Below, piece after piece: positions 34,904 to 42,802 of a stretch of DNA of 64,000 bases. The DNA is from Gemmatimonadota bacterium (lineage in GTDB: Bacteria; Gemmatimonadota; Gemmatimonadetes; Longimicrobiales; Gaopeijiaceae): the NCBI GenBank assembly GCA_016209885.1, contig JACQVF010000023.1:1-64000 (forward strand), in the 5' to 3' direction. The stretch's first letter is position 1. The number at the start of each line of letters is the position of its first letter. The position numbers and the translations under genes are program-made. The notes below the pieces were generated by a model that was not told where the DNA came from, ran no database searches, and saw only the letters and a list, made by a program, of their open reading frames with translations.

Positions 34904-35261
34904 GAATTGTGGGGAAACTCGATGAGTTGCGGCACGGTCCGCACCGGGGTGGCGGAAGGGTGCCAAGGTAGAGCGGCGGCGCGGGAAAGTCAAAGGGCGA
35001 AGAGAAGCCGGAGAGACGGAGACGCCGAAACAAGGCCGCCCCGTCGAGCCTGGATGTGCATGGGCGTGGCCGGGGCAGTCGGGACGGCCGGCGTGGCTGC
35101 GGATCGCTGCGGTTGCGCCCGGTCGCGTGCGCGGTTTCCGGGGTTGACGATGCTCGCGGCGGTGGGATAGCTTAATAAGCTTGGCCCCGGCAGGTGGTTC
35201 CGCTTGTCATCGCGGTTCCTGCGCGGCCGCAATGTCGCAGACACGAGCCTCTGATTGAGCC
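34904..35261. other. Divergent region dnaA / rpmH
   Basis: No gene is seen. It must carry the dnaA promoter (minus) and the rpmH promoter (plus, 35144-35173). Only one weak DnaA-box-like site (near 34908-34916) is visible, so I place the origin on the other side of dnaA. An AGCTTA-A-TAAGCT palindrome lies at 35169-35181, overlapping the rpmH -10 region. Confidence 0.6.
35144..35173 (+). promoter_or_regulatory. rpmH promoter
   Basis: TTGACG at 35144-35149 and TAGCTT at 35168-35173 are spaced by 18 bp, in a locally AT-rich pocket about 90 bp before rpmH. This fits a housekeeping sigma-70-type promoter for the rpmH-rnpA-yidD-yidC operon. Confidence 0.55.
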
Positions 35262-35411
35262 ATGAAGCCAACGTATCGCCCGCGCAACCGCAAACGGCTG
35301 AACAAGCACGGGTTCCGTGCCCGCATGGAGACGAAGGGCGGGCGCAAGGTTCTGGCGCGGCGGCGCCGCAAGGGCCGCCACCGTCTCTCGGTACGGATCG
35401 GCTCGAAGTAG
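35262..35411 (+). CDS. rpmH: Ribosomal protein bL34
   Basis: A 49-residue, very basic protein: [17 protein letters not shown], then [18 protein letters not shown] and a C-terminal RKGRH. This is the near-universal bL34 pattern, with a slightly longer C-terminus than most (44-46 residues). It is a large-subunit component and the first gene of the operon with rnpA, as in most bacteria. Confidence 0.97.
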   Translation: MKPTYRPRNRKRLNKHGFRARMETKGGRKVLARRRRKGRHRLSVRIGSK

Positions 35412-35416
35412 CGGCC

Positions 35417-35821
35417 GTGGACACGGCGCGCCCGCACGCCGGGGCGCCGGGCCGGCATCGTCTGCCCCGGTCGGCTCGGATGCGGCGGGCGAAGGAGATT
35501 CGCGAGCTGCTCAGGCGGGGGAAGCGGAGGGAGACGCCGCACCTGGACGTCTTCCTTCGAGCTTCCCCTGCCGCGCATCCCAGGGTCGGGCTGGTGGTGC
35601 CCCGGTACGGGCGCAGGGTGGTGGAGCGGAACCGCCTGCGGCGGAGGCTACGGGAGGCCGCACGTCTGGAGCTACTGCCGCGGCTCCGCGCGGCGGGGGG
35701 CTCCACGGACGTGTTGCTGAGGGCCAGGCGCGCAGCGTACGGCGCGGAGTTTCGGGAGCTGCGCGCCGAGATCGCCGATCTGGCGGGAGAGCTATGCTCC
35801 GAGGGCTCGTCAGCGGATTGA
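35417..35821 (+). CDS. rnpA: Ribonuclease P protein component
   Basis: A 134-residue basic protein that assists the RNase P RNA in tRNA 5' maturation. The RNR motif is present as [30 protein letters not shown] and [10 protein letters not shown] also fit the family. GTG 35417 lies 5 nt after the rpmH stop and gives an N-terminal extension of about 20 residues; a later start is possible. It overlaps yidD by 28 nt. No rnpB gene is visible in the window. Confidence 0.93.
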   Translation: MDTARPHAGAPGRHRLPRSARMRRAKEIRELLRRGKRRETPHLDVFLRASPAAHPRVGLVVPRYGRRVVERNRLRRRLREAARLELLPRLRAAGGSTDVLLRARRAAYGAEFRELRAEIADLAGELCSEGSSAD

Positions 35822-36006
35822 TCCGCTTCTACCAGCTCGCCATCTCGCCCTGGACGCCTCCGGCGTGCCGGTACGCGCCCTCGTGCTCGGCGTACGCGCT
35901 GGAGGCGGTGCGGCGCCATGGCGCGGCGCGAGGCCTCTGGCTGGGCCTCCGCCGGTTGCTCCGCTGCCATCCCTTCGGCGGCAGTGGCTACGACCCCGTG
36001 CCCTAA
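35794..36006 (+). CDS. yidD: Membrane protein insertion efficiency factor YidD
   Basis: A 70-residue protein of the YidD family ([35 protein letters not shown] ... [14 protein letters not shown] is read in pieces over its length). The three conserved Cys and the [12 protein letters not shown] end are intact. It is an amphipathic inner-membrane-associated protein that helps YidC insertion. ATG 35794 has GGGAG upstream; it overlaps rnpA and precedes yidC. Confidence 0.95.
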   Translation: MLRGLVSGLIRFYQLAISPWTPPACRYAPSCSAYALEAVRRHGAARGLWLGLRRLLRCHPFGGSGYDPVP

Positions 36007-36053
36007 GCGACCTGCTGAGCCCGGCGTTCGGCCAGACCCCTCGAAGCGTGCCG

Positions 36054-37799
36054 ATGGAACTGCGATTCCTGCTGGCGATCGTCCTCATGGTCGCCGTCAT
36101 CGTAATCACGAATATCGTGTTCCCGCCTGAGCCGCCCCGGCCTGCGGGCGTGGTGAGCGATACCGCGAGGGCGGCGCCCAAGGATACAGCGGCGGCCGCG
36201 CGGGCCGACACCCTGGGTCGCACCCCCACCCAGCCAGCGGCGGGCGGTGTCCCTGCGCCGGCCCCGCCTGCGCCGGAGGTATCGGGCCCCGTCCGCACCG
36301 GAGATACGGCCGCGCCGGAAGCGCCGCAGGCGCCGGGAGCGCGGAGCGCGCGGGTCGAGGTCGAGGGCCCTCTGTACCGCTTCGTGTTCGACACCCGGGG
36401 CGTCGCCCTGGTCTCGGGCGAGCTCCTGGGGTTCAGGTCGTTCCAGCGGCCGGGCGCCGTGCAGCTCGTGCCCGAGGGAGCCCGCGATGTCCTCGCCCAG
36501 CGCATCCTGGTGGGCTCCGATACGATCGACCTGAGGGGCGTCCTCTACGAGCCACGGCAGCCCGGCGGTCTGGTCCTCGAGAAGGGAGGGCCTGCGACCT
36601 TGCGCTTCACGTACCGGCACCCGGAGGCACCTTTCGGCGTCGAGCTCGACTACACCTTCCACCCGGACTCCTACGTCGTCGCCGTGAGCGGCCGGGTGCA
36701 GGGGCTCGAGCCCGGTGTGCTGCTGACTGAGCTCGGTCCCGGGGTCGAGTACAACGAGGCGAACCGCCAGGACGATGTCCGCGCCCTCGCCTACGTCGTG
36801 AACCACCAGCAGCGTGGGATACGATCCGAGCCCATGGGGCAGGTGACGGGCACCACCATCGAGGAAGGACCTTTCTCCTGGATCGCGGTCAAGTCCAAGT
36901 ACTTCGTCATGGGGATGCTCGCTGGAGCTTCCCCTCAGCATGGCGCCCACTTGGCCGGGCTCATCGCGCGCGAGCGGGCCGACGAGGGCCGCGCCGAGAT
37001 CACCGTCACGCAGCCGCTGCGCGCCGATGGAACCTTCGCGTACCGCCTCTTCCTCGGGCCGCAGGACTACGGGCGCATGGCCGCCCTCGGCCAGGACTTC
37101 GAGGAGGTCAACCCCTACGGCTGGCGGGTGTTCCGGCCCATCATCCGCCCGTTCGTGGCTATCATCACCACGGTGCTCATCTACATGCACCGGACGCTGC
37201 ACCTCTCCTACGGCTGGGTGCTTATCCTCTTCGGGCTCCTCATGCGTATCGTCCTCTGGCCGCTCAATCAGAAGGCGATGCGGGCCCAGCTCAAGAACAT
37301 GGCGGTGCAGCCGCTCCTCAAGGAGATCCAGGACAAGTACAAGAACAACCCGGAAAAGCTGCAGCAGGAGATGCTCAAGCTGTACCGCGAGCACGGGTTC
37401 AACCCGATGGCCGGATGCCTGCCCATGCTGCTCCCGTGGCCCATCCTCATCGCGCTCTTCTTCGTGTTCCAGAACACGATCGAGTTCCGGGGCGTGGGCT
37501 TCCTCTGGCTGCCCGACCTCTCGCGGCCCGACCCGATCTACCTCCTGCCCATCATCCTGGGCATCTCGATGTTCGCTCTCCAGTGGGTGAGCATGCGCAC
37601 CATGCCGCAGGCGAATCCGCAAATGAAGATGATGATGTGGCTCATGCCCGGCTTCATGGTCATCATCTTCCTGAACCTGGCGTCCGGACTGAACCTCTAC
37701 TACGCCATCTCCAACGTGGCGAGCCTGCCCCAACAGTACTGGATCGCCAAGGAGCGGGCGAAGATCCAACCGCTCAGGCCCGTGACCGCCGGACGCTGA
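36054..37799 (+). CDS. yidC: Membrane protein insertase YidC
   Basis: A 581-residue inner-membrane insertase. TM1 is residues about 4-22 (FLLAIVLMVAVIVITNIVF). A Pro/Ala-rich stretch follows, then the large periplasmic beta-domain (YRFVFDTRGVALVSGELLGFR to about 340), and the conserved five-helix-type core starts at FRPIIRPFVAIITTVLIYMH, with LMRIVLWPLNQKAMRAQLKNMAVQPLLKEIQDKYKNNPEKL in pieces, the GCLPMLLPWPILIALFFV segment and the last helices. The long periplasmic domain is of the Gram-negative type. ATG 36054 is chosen; GTG 36048 is 2 codons upstream. Confidence 0.97.
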   Translation: MELRFLLAIVLMVAVIVITNIVFPPEPPRPAGVVSDTARAAPKDTAAAARADTLGRTPTQPAAGGVPAPAPPAPEVSGPVRTGDTAAPEAPQAPGARSARVEVEGPLYRFVFDTRGVALVSGELLGFRSFQRPGAVQLVPEGARDVLAQRILVGSDTIDLRGVLYEPRQPGGLVLEKGGPATLRFTYRHPEAPFGVELDYTFHPDSYVVAVSGRVQGLEPGVLLTELGPGVEYNEANRQDDVRALAYVVNHQQRGIRSEPMGQVTGTTIEEGPFSWIAVKSKYFVMGMLAGASPQHGAHLAGLIARERADEGRAEITVTQPLRADGTFAYRLFLGPQDYGRMAALGQDFEEVNPYGWRVFRPIIRPFVAIITTVLIYMHRTLHLSYGWVLILFGLLMRIVLWPLNQKAMRAQLKNMAVQPLLKEIQDKYKNNPEKLQQEMLKLYREHGFNPMAGCLPMLLPWPILIALFFVFQNTIEFRGVGFLWLPDLSRPDPIYLLPIILGISMFALQWVSMRTMPQANPQMKMMMWLMPGFMVIIFLNLASGLNLYYAISNVASLPQQYWIAKERAKIQPLRPVTAGR

Positions 37800-38021
37800 G
37801 TCCGCCGGCCGTAAGCGGAACCGGAAGCGCGGCGCCTTGCGGGCGCCCGCTCGGCTGCGTCATCGTTCGGCCCACGATTCGGCTGGCAACGTTATGGCTA
37901 GGGCGGGCATGCCACCCGACCTCTGCCTTCCGCGCAGTTCTTGCTCGCCTGGCGCGTGCAGTCGGCGTCTCCGGGAAGGCGTGCAAGCCGGTGGCGGTGG
38001 CCCTGTGGCAAGGGCTTCTAT

Positions 38022-38054
38022 GTCATAAGTGATTTATTCGCAACATCTTATGAC
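38022..38054. promoter_or_regulatory. Inverted repeat at the acylphosphatase start
   Basis: GTCATAAG at 38022-38029 and CTTATGAC at 38047-38054 are perfect 8-bp arms around 17 AT-rich bases. The right arm covers ATG 38050 and the left arm the alternative GTG 38029. It could be an operator or an mRNA hairpin hiding the start. Confidence 0.4.
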
Positions 38055-38391
38055 GCTTGCCGTTCTCACGGCAGACCGACCTGCTAGACAATGGACGGGA
38101 GCGGCGCAAGGAGCTGGCACCGTACAGTACGGCTATCGGGTCACGGGTGAGGTCCAGGGCGTCGGGTTCCGGTGGTGGACGTGCCGGCTGGCCCGCGCCC
38201 TGGGGATCCGGGGCGCGGTGCGGAACCGCATCGATGGCTCGGTGGAAATCCATGCCGCCGGGGCCCCCGAGGCCATGAGCGACTTCGAGGCGCACCTCCG
38301 CCAGGGCCCTCCCGGGGCCGTGGTCGGCACCGTAGAGCGCTTCGACTCCACCCTGCCGCTGCCGGAGAACGACTTCGTGATCGTGCGCTGA
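38050..38391 (+). CDS. acyP: Acylphosphatase
   Basis: A 113-residue protein whose last about 92 residues are an acylphosphatase. The catalytic Arg is in GEVQGVGFRWWT and the catalytic Asn in GAVRNRIDGSVEIHA. The enzyme hydrolyses acyl phosphates such as acetyl phosphate, which may connect it with acetate kinase in this genome. The N-terminal about 25 residues are unusual for the family; ATG 38050 or GTG 38029 are the only starts in frame, and both lie in an inverted repeat without a clear ribosome site. Confidence 0.88.
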   Translation: MTLAVLTADRPARQWTGAAQGAGTVQYGYRVTGEVQGVGFRWWTCRLARALGIRGAVRNRIDGSVEIHAAGAPEAMSDFEAHLRQGPPGAVVGTVERFDSTLPLPENDFVIVR

Positions 38392-38475
38392 GCCCGCGTG
38401 CGCTGAGCTGCGGGTGGTGAGGGCGCCGCGCCCCGGGCGCTCCGCGAACGCCGTGCGCGCCGCGGGCGTTCCGGG

Positions 38476-38491
38476 TGTTTCACGTGAAACA
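38476..38491. promoter_or_regulatory. parS: parS centromere site
   Basis: TGTTTCACGTGAAACA is an exact match to the canonical 16-bp bacterial parS palindrome bound by ParB. It lies in the gap between the acylphosphatase and lipoprotein genes, 940 bp from parA and about 5 kb from the putative oriC. I saw no second perfect copy in the window. Confidence 0.97.
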
Positions 38492-38561
38492 CCTCCGGGA
38501 GCTGCTGCGGAGCTGTTGCGGAGCGGCTGCGATAGGGAACGCGGATTCCGGGGCCGGAGGC

Positions 38562-39026
38562 TCACGAGCGCACCATCACCAGGTGCAGCGACGCGGGCTC
38601 TGCGCTACCGTCCTGGTTGAAGTCCCACAGGCTCTCGCCGTCGAGAGTCATGGTGTTCGCCTGGAGCTGGAGGCTCCAGCGCTCGTCGGGTCGGGAAGGG
38701 TCGTCGGCCCGCAGCACGAGCTGGCCGGCCTCGATGCGCACCTGTCCGGTCTGGGTGGTGGCCTGCCCGAAGGCCACGAGGGTCAGGGTGGCGCGGGCGT
38801 CAGCGCGGATGTCCATGGTGAGGGTGGCCCGGAGCTCGCGGACGATGTCGATGCTCTGCTGCGGGTTCTGCCGGTTGGTGAACACGGCGGACCTGGCGTT
38901 CCATGTGCCCACCAGGGGCGCGAGCTCGGGGGCCACACCGTGGTCCCCGGCGCACGCGGCGGCGAGGAGTGCGGAGACGAGCAGGATTGCGAGGGCGGAC
39001 CGCCCGGTCGCGACTCGAAGTCCCAT
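38562..39026 (-). CDS. Small predicted lipoprotein, function unknown
   Basis: A 154-residue protein with a signal sequence (SALAILLVSALLAAAC) and Cys25 as the probable lipid site; Ala at the -3 position is a little unusual for a lipobox. The rest (LVGTWNARSAVFTNR ... ATLTMDIRADARATLTLVAFG ... MTLDGESLWDFNQDG) looks like a small lipocalin-type beta-barrel. ATG 39026 has AGAGGAA upstream. No named family is recognised. Confidence 0.7.
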   Translation of the reverse strand: MGLRVATGRSALAILLVSALLAAACAGDHGVAPELAPLVGTWNARSAVFTNRQNPQQSIDIVRELRATLTMDIRADARATLTLVAFGQATTQTGQVRIEAGQLVLRADDPSRPDERWSLQLQANTMTLDGESLWDFNQDGSAEPASLHLVMVRS

Positions 39027-39248
39027 CGGTTCCTCTTCCCTGTTACGTGTCTGAGCCGGCGGCGGCCCGGCGCGCGGCACGCCGAATCTTCCCGCTGCGG
39101 CTGGCGCGCGTCAAGCGAGGCGCGGCCCTCGGGGCTGCGCGGCCCTGGCGATCTGCTTCACTTTTCATATCTTTGCGCGGTGCCGGGGTCTATGTCGGAC
39201 CTCCTCGTGTGAGAGCGTAATCTGGTTTTCGGTTTGCCAAGGAGACCC

Positions 39249-39443
39249 ATGCACCACGCCGTGCACCACGCCGTGCACCACGCCGTGCACCACGCCGTGC
39301 ACCACGCCGTGCGTTCCGCACGGGCCGGTCGCTCCCGTTCCCGCGGTGCGTCGGCGGTCTCTGCGCTCTGCCGGCGGCCTGTGCCCGTCCGGCTGCCGGC
39401 GCCCCGTCGAGGCCCCGGCGGAGGCCGGCCGTGTCGTGCGTGA
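39249..39443 (+). CDS. Small His-rich repeat ORF overlapping parA
   Basis: A possible 64-residue protein: Met, five exact HHAV repeats, then an Arg/Pro-rich tail. AAGGAG at 39239-39244 is well placed before ATG 39249, better than any site before parA. Its stop overlaps the parA GTG start by 13 nt in another frame, so its translation would affect parA. It may be a leader peptide or a small metal-binding protein. No homologue is recognised, and the frame might be an accident of the 12-bp tandem repeat. Confidence 0.35.
   Translation: MHHAVHHAVHHAVHHAVHHAVRSARAGRSRSRGASAVSALCRRPVPVRLPAPRRGPGGGRPCRA
39252..39311. repeat. 12-bp tandem repeat, five copies
   Basis: CACCACGCCGTG is repeated five times with no mismatch, immediately ahead of parA and inside the small ORF at 39249. 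Each unit is four codons, so copy-number change would keep that frame. Confidence 0.95.
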
Positions 39444-40258
39444 TCGCCATCGCGAACCAGAAGGGCGGCGTCGGCAAGACGACGACCGCGATCAATCTGG
39501 GCGCGTCGCTGGCGGTAGCGGAGCGCAAGACGCTCATCATCGACATCGATCCTCAGGCAAACGCCACCAGCGGGCTGGGCGTGGACCCCCGGGAGGCGCG
39601 GCCGACCATCTACGATGTGCTGGTCGGCGAGTGCGGTATGGAGGCGACGATCCTGCGGGGCGTCCACTTCCCCTGTCTCGATCTGGTCCCGTCCACCCGC
39701 GACCTTGTGGGCGCCGAGATCGAGCTCGTGGACGTTCCAGAGCGCGAGCGGGTGCTGCGGCGGACGCTGGAGGAGGTGCGCGAAGGCTACGAGTTTGTGC
39801 TGGTGGACTGCCCGCCCTCGCTCGGGCTCCTCACGCTCAATACGCTGACGGCTGCCGATTCGGTCATGATCCCGATCCAGTGCGAGTTCTTCGCCCTGGA
39901 GGGGCTGAGCCAGCTCCTCAACACGGTGCGCCTGGTCCAGCGGGGGCTTAACCCGAACCTGCAGATCGAGGGAGTCCTGCTCACCATGCACGATCGCAGG
40001 CTGAACCTGTCCAGGCAGGTGGCGGACGAGGCTCGGGAGTACTTCGGCGAGAAGGTTTACCGGACGGTGATCCCCCGGAACGTGCGCCTTGCGGAGGCTC
40101 CGAGCTTCGGGCAGCCCATCGGGAGCTACGACGTGCTCTCCGTGGGCGCTCAGAGCTACCTGGCGCTCGCCCGGGAGGTCATCGCCCGCAACGGGGGCGA
40201 CCCCCCTAAACCCCGTAGCGCGCATTCGGGCGGCTCGGCTCGTGGGGGCCGCGCTTGA
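39431..40258 (+). CDS. parA: Chromosome partitioning ATPase ParA (Soj)
   Basis: A 275-residue deviant-Walker ATPase that positions origins with ParB. NQKGGVGKTTTAINLGA is the deviant Walker A, LIIDIDPQANATSGLG is A', and FVLVDCPPSLGLLTLNTL is Walker B. The start is GTG 39431 (SCVIAIANQKGG). It overlaps parB by TTGA at its end and is overlapped at its start by the His-rich small ORF. Confidence 0.97.
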   Translation: MSCVIAIANQKGGVGKTTTAINLGASLAVAERKTLIIDIDPQANATSGLGVDPREARPTIYDVLVGECGMEATILRGVHFPCLDLVPSTRDLVGAEIELVDVPERERVLRRTLEEVREGYEFVLVDCPPSLGLLTLNTLTAADSVMIPIQCEFFALEGLSQLLNTVRLVQRGLNPNLQIEGVLLTMHDRRLNLSRQVADEAREYFGEKVYRTVIPRNVRLAEAPSFGQPIGSYDVLSVGAQSYLALAREVIARNGGDPPKPRSAHSGGSARGGRA

Positions 40259-41151
40259 CCCGGGGCCGCCGCGACCGGCTGGGACGGGGGTTGGGGGCGC
40301 TCCTCGGCGACCTCGCGGCGGCCCGGTCACCGGAGGGGGGCGAGGTCCGCCATGTCCCCGTGGGCGGCATCGCCCCGAGCCCCTACCAGCCCCGCAGAGA
40401 GATGTCGGAGACGGAGCTCGAGGCCCTCGCCCAATCCATCCGGGAGAACGGGCTCCTCCAGCCCGTCGTCGTTCGCCCGGTGGGCGAAGCGGGCTCCGGG
40501 ATGTGGCAGCTCGTCGCCGGCGAGCGCCGGTGGCGGGCGGTGCGACGGCTGGGATGGCAGGAGATCCCAGCCGTGGTCCGGGAAGTGGACGACCGCACCA
40601 TGCTGGTGCTCGCCCTCGTGGAGAACCTGCAGCGCGAGGCGCTTTCGCCCCTCGAGGAGGCGGACGGCTATCGCGCCCTTGCCGATGACTTCGGGCTCAA
40701 CCAGTCCGCCATCGCCCAACTCGTGGGCCGGGACCGTTCCACCGTCGCGAACACTCTCCGCCTTCTCAAGCTTCCGCCTTCCGTCCGGCGGCTCCTGGCC
40801 GAGGGCCGGCTCACACCCGGCCATGCGCGGGCGCTCCTTGCCGTGGATGATCCGCGTCGTGCCGGCGAGCTCGCTCGCGCCGCCGTCCGCGGCGACTGGT
40901 CAGTTCGTGAGATGGAGGCCAGGGTCCGTAGGCTGGGAGCGAAGCCGAAGAAAAACCGTAACTCCTCGGCCCCGAACCCCGTGCTGAGAGCGCTCGAGGA
41001 GGAGCTGCGTGAGGCTCTCGGGACCCGGGTGAGCATTGCGCGCGATGCGGCGGGGCGCGGCCGCATTGAGATTCCGTTCTACGGGGACGCGGATCTGGAG
41101 CGCCTCTTCGCGCTCCTCACCGGGACGGAGGCGTCCCAGGTCCTGGGGTGA
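40255..41151 (+). CDS. parB: Chromosome partitioning protein ParB (Spo0J/Noc type)
   Basis: A 298-residue CTP-dependent DNA clamp that loads at parS. The N-terminus RGRRDRLGRGLGALLGD contains the ParA-stimulating basic patch. VPVGGIAPSPYQPRREM and LVAGERRWRAVRRLGW form the CTP-binding domain (GERRWRA box). A helix-turn-helix follows (NQSAIAQLVGRDRSTVANTLRLLKL in pieces), and the C-terminal dimerisation region ends the protein. The TTG start overlaps the parA stop. Its site is the parS at 38476-38491. Confidence 0.97.
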   Translation: MTRGRRDRLGRGLGALLGDLAAARSPEGGEVRHVPVGGIAPSPYQPRREMSETELEALAQSIRENGLLQPVVVRPVGEAGSGMWQLVAGERRWRAVRRLGWQEIPAVVREVDDRTMLVLALVENLQREALSPLEEADGYRALADDFGLNQSAIAQLVGRDRSTVANTLRLLKLPPSVRRLLAEGRLTPGHARALLAVDDPRRAGELARAAVRGDWSVREMEARVRRLGAKPKKNRNSSAPNPVLRALEEELREALGTRVSIARDAAGRGRIEIPFYGDADLERLFALLTGTEASQVLG

Positions 41152-41247
41152 TCGGGCGCAAGCGCCGGGTGCCGTGCGATCCTTCGGCAACGGGGGCTCA
41201 GGGGGGGTGCGGGTTTCGCGGGTCGGCATCGTGGGGAGGCGATAGTC

Positions 41248-42018
41248 GTGGCGCACAAACGGATTATCACCGTCATGCTTGTGCCGGACGGGGAGGTGGG
41301 GACCCACTCCTTCCGCGTCTCGTACCGCTGGCTCAAGGTGGGCGGCACCGCGCTCGCCGTGCTGGTGGTGTTCCTGGCGATCGTCGCCGCGACCTGGTGG
41401 TACCTGGCGGCGCAGGCCGCGCGGGTTCCGGGACTGAAGCGTCAGGTGGCGCAGTTGGAGTCCGAGCGCGGCCAGGTGGTGGAGTTGGCGCGCCGCCTGG
41501 AGGAGCTGGAGAGCGGCTACGAACTCGTGCGCGGGATGCTGGCGGGCGACACGACCGCGCGGAGTAGTTTCCTGTGGCTGCCTCCATCCGGGCGTCCGGG
41601 TGACGGGGCGGTGCAGTGGCCGGAGTCCGGCTCCGCGGGACTGCCCACGAGTTGGCCGCTGACGGTTCGGGGGTACGTGACGCGGTCGCTCCTGGATGGT
41701 GCGAGCGGGGCACACCCGGGGGTGGATATCGCGGTGCCGGCGGACTCATATGTGCGTGCGGCCGGCGCCGGCACGGTGATCGACGTCGCCAGCGACGCGA
41801 TCTACGGGAAGTACGTGCTGCTGGAGCATGCCGCCGGCTATCGCACCCTCTATGGCCACGCGTCCCACACGTTCGTTAGGCGGGGCGCACACGTGGAGCA
41901 GAGCGAGGTGATCGCGCTCACGGGCTCGACCGGCCGTTCGACGGCGCCTCACCTCCACTTCGAGACGCTCAAGGACGGCGAGCCCGTGGACCCGTTCACG
42001 ATCGTGCGTCAGCCCTAG
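41248..42018 (+). CDS. M23-family (LytM) peptidoglycan endopeptidase, membrane-anchored
   Basis: A 256-residue protein: a short cytoplasmic N-terminus, one TM helix (about 31-55, GTALAVLVVFLAIVAATWWYL), a coiled-coil stretch (LKRQVAQLESERGQVVELARRLEEL in pieces), and a C-terminal LytM domain with HPGVD, GKYVLLEHAAGYRTLYGHAS and HLHFE supplying the zinc ligands and catalytic His. It would cleave or regulate cleavage of peptidoglycan cross-bridges. The start is GTG 41248. An M23 protein directly before a bactofilin is a known arrangement linked with cell-shape control. Confidence 0.92.
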   Translation: MAHKRIITVMLVPDGEVGTHSFRVSYRWLKVGGTALAVLVVFLAIVAATWWYLAAQAARVPGLKRQVAQLESERGQVVELARRLEELESGYELVRGMLAGDTTARSSFLWLPPSGRPGDGAVQWPESGSAGLPTSWPLTVRGYVTRSLLDGASGAHPGVDIAVPADSYVRAAGAGTVIDVASDAIYGKYVLLEHAAGYRTLYGHASHTFVRRGAHVEQSEVIALTGSTGRSTAPHLHFETLKDGEPVDPFTIVRQP

Positions 42019-42055
42019 CGGCCCTGGCAGCGAAGATAAGGGGCAGGATTCGAGC

Positions 42056-42502
42056 ATGGCGAAGGAACCGAGGGAACCGGCGGTGCAGCGCAACGCGAAC
42101 GAGGGGGTCATCTCCATCATCGGACCGGGCATGCGCATCGTGGGCGAGTGCGAGACGGCGGGCACCGTGCGCATCGAGGGGTGCGTGGAGGGGACCATCC
42201 GTGCGAAGAAAGCGGTCGTCGTGGGCAGGGAAGGGACCGTGATCGGGGAGATCTACACCCAGGATGCGGTCATCGGCGGAACCGTGACCGGGACGCTCGT
42301 AGCCGAGTCTCGCCTCGAGCTCCAGGAGAGCTCGCGGCTCGAAGGCGAGATTCGCGCGCGCCGCATGCGTCTGGACGAGGGCGCCATCGTCAACGCCCAG
42401 GTTCATATGGGCGACGATGCGGCGCTCGTGACCACCACGGAGGCCCTGGCCGCAGATCCACCGGCCGGCGGTGAGCCACCAGGGCCGCCGCTACACCAGT
42501 GA
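42056..42502 (+). CDS. Bactofilin (polymer-forming cytoskeletal protein)
   Basis: A 148-residue bactofilin. The right-handed beta-helix core (ISIIGPGMRIVGECETAGTVRIEGCVEGTI ... GTVIGEIYTQDAVIGGTVTGTLVAESRLELQESSRLEGEIRA, in pieces) has the short G-x-I-x-G strand repeats; Pro-rich tails flank it. These proteins polymerise without nucleotide and scaffold wall enzymes or ParAB-parS. It is 37 nt after the M23 gene, so both probably act together. Confidence 0.95.
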   Translation: MAKEPREPAVQRNANEGVISIIGPGMRIVGECETAGTVRIEGCVEGTIRAKKAVVVGREGTVIGEIYTQDAVIGGTVTGTLVAESRLELQESSRLEGEIRARRMRLDEGAIVNAQVHMGDDAALVTTTEALAADPPAGGEPPGPPLHQ

Positions 42503-42802
42503 CGATAACGCGTCATGCGCTCGGACGGCTCGCCAGGCCCTCGTCCGTGGCTCGACCGGGTCCGGCTTTGTCCACATTTGTTTACGAATCGTCCAAATGG
42601 CAGTCGGACTTGCAGATAACATAGATTGCGACCGTTTTTAACATCGCCGGAGGGGGTTTTCCACAACACTTTTCCACGCACGCGCGGGGGTCGCAGGAAG
42701 GGATGCGCGGCGTTGCGCCCCGAGGTCATGGGGCAGTCACCGTGGGACGTCGGGCCCGATCGCTCTGAGACGGGGCCCGCCGCAGCGAGGGAGGGGCTCG
42801 GG
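42503..42802. other. AT-richer region with a second DnaA-box-like cluster
   Basis: Three sites in one orientation are visible: TTGTCCACA 42568-42576 (8/9 to TTATCCACA), TTTTCCACA 42657-42665 (full match to TTWTNCACA) and TTTTCCACG 42670-42678. Between them is a stretch unusually AT-rich for this genome (about 42577-42645, containing TTGTTTACG and GTTTTTAACA). It may be a regulatory DnaA-binding region, or a secondary or titration site. Any longer reading of the Nif3 gene would start inside it. Confidence 0.5.

Noticed and set aside
36003-37769. 588-codon open frame on minus
   Set aside because: Antisense of yidC; low-complexity His/Glu/Asp-rich, no family.
39252-39311. Possible CRISPR array
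   Set aside because: The 12-bp units are contiguous with no spacers and no cas genes are near; the same holds for the 15-bp array at 1-98.
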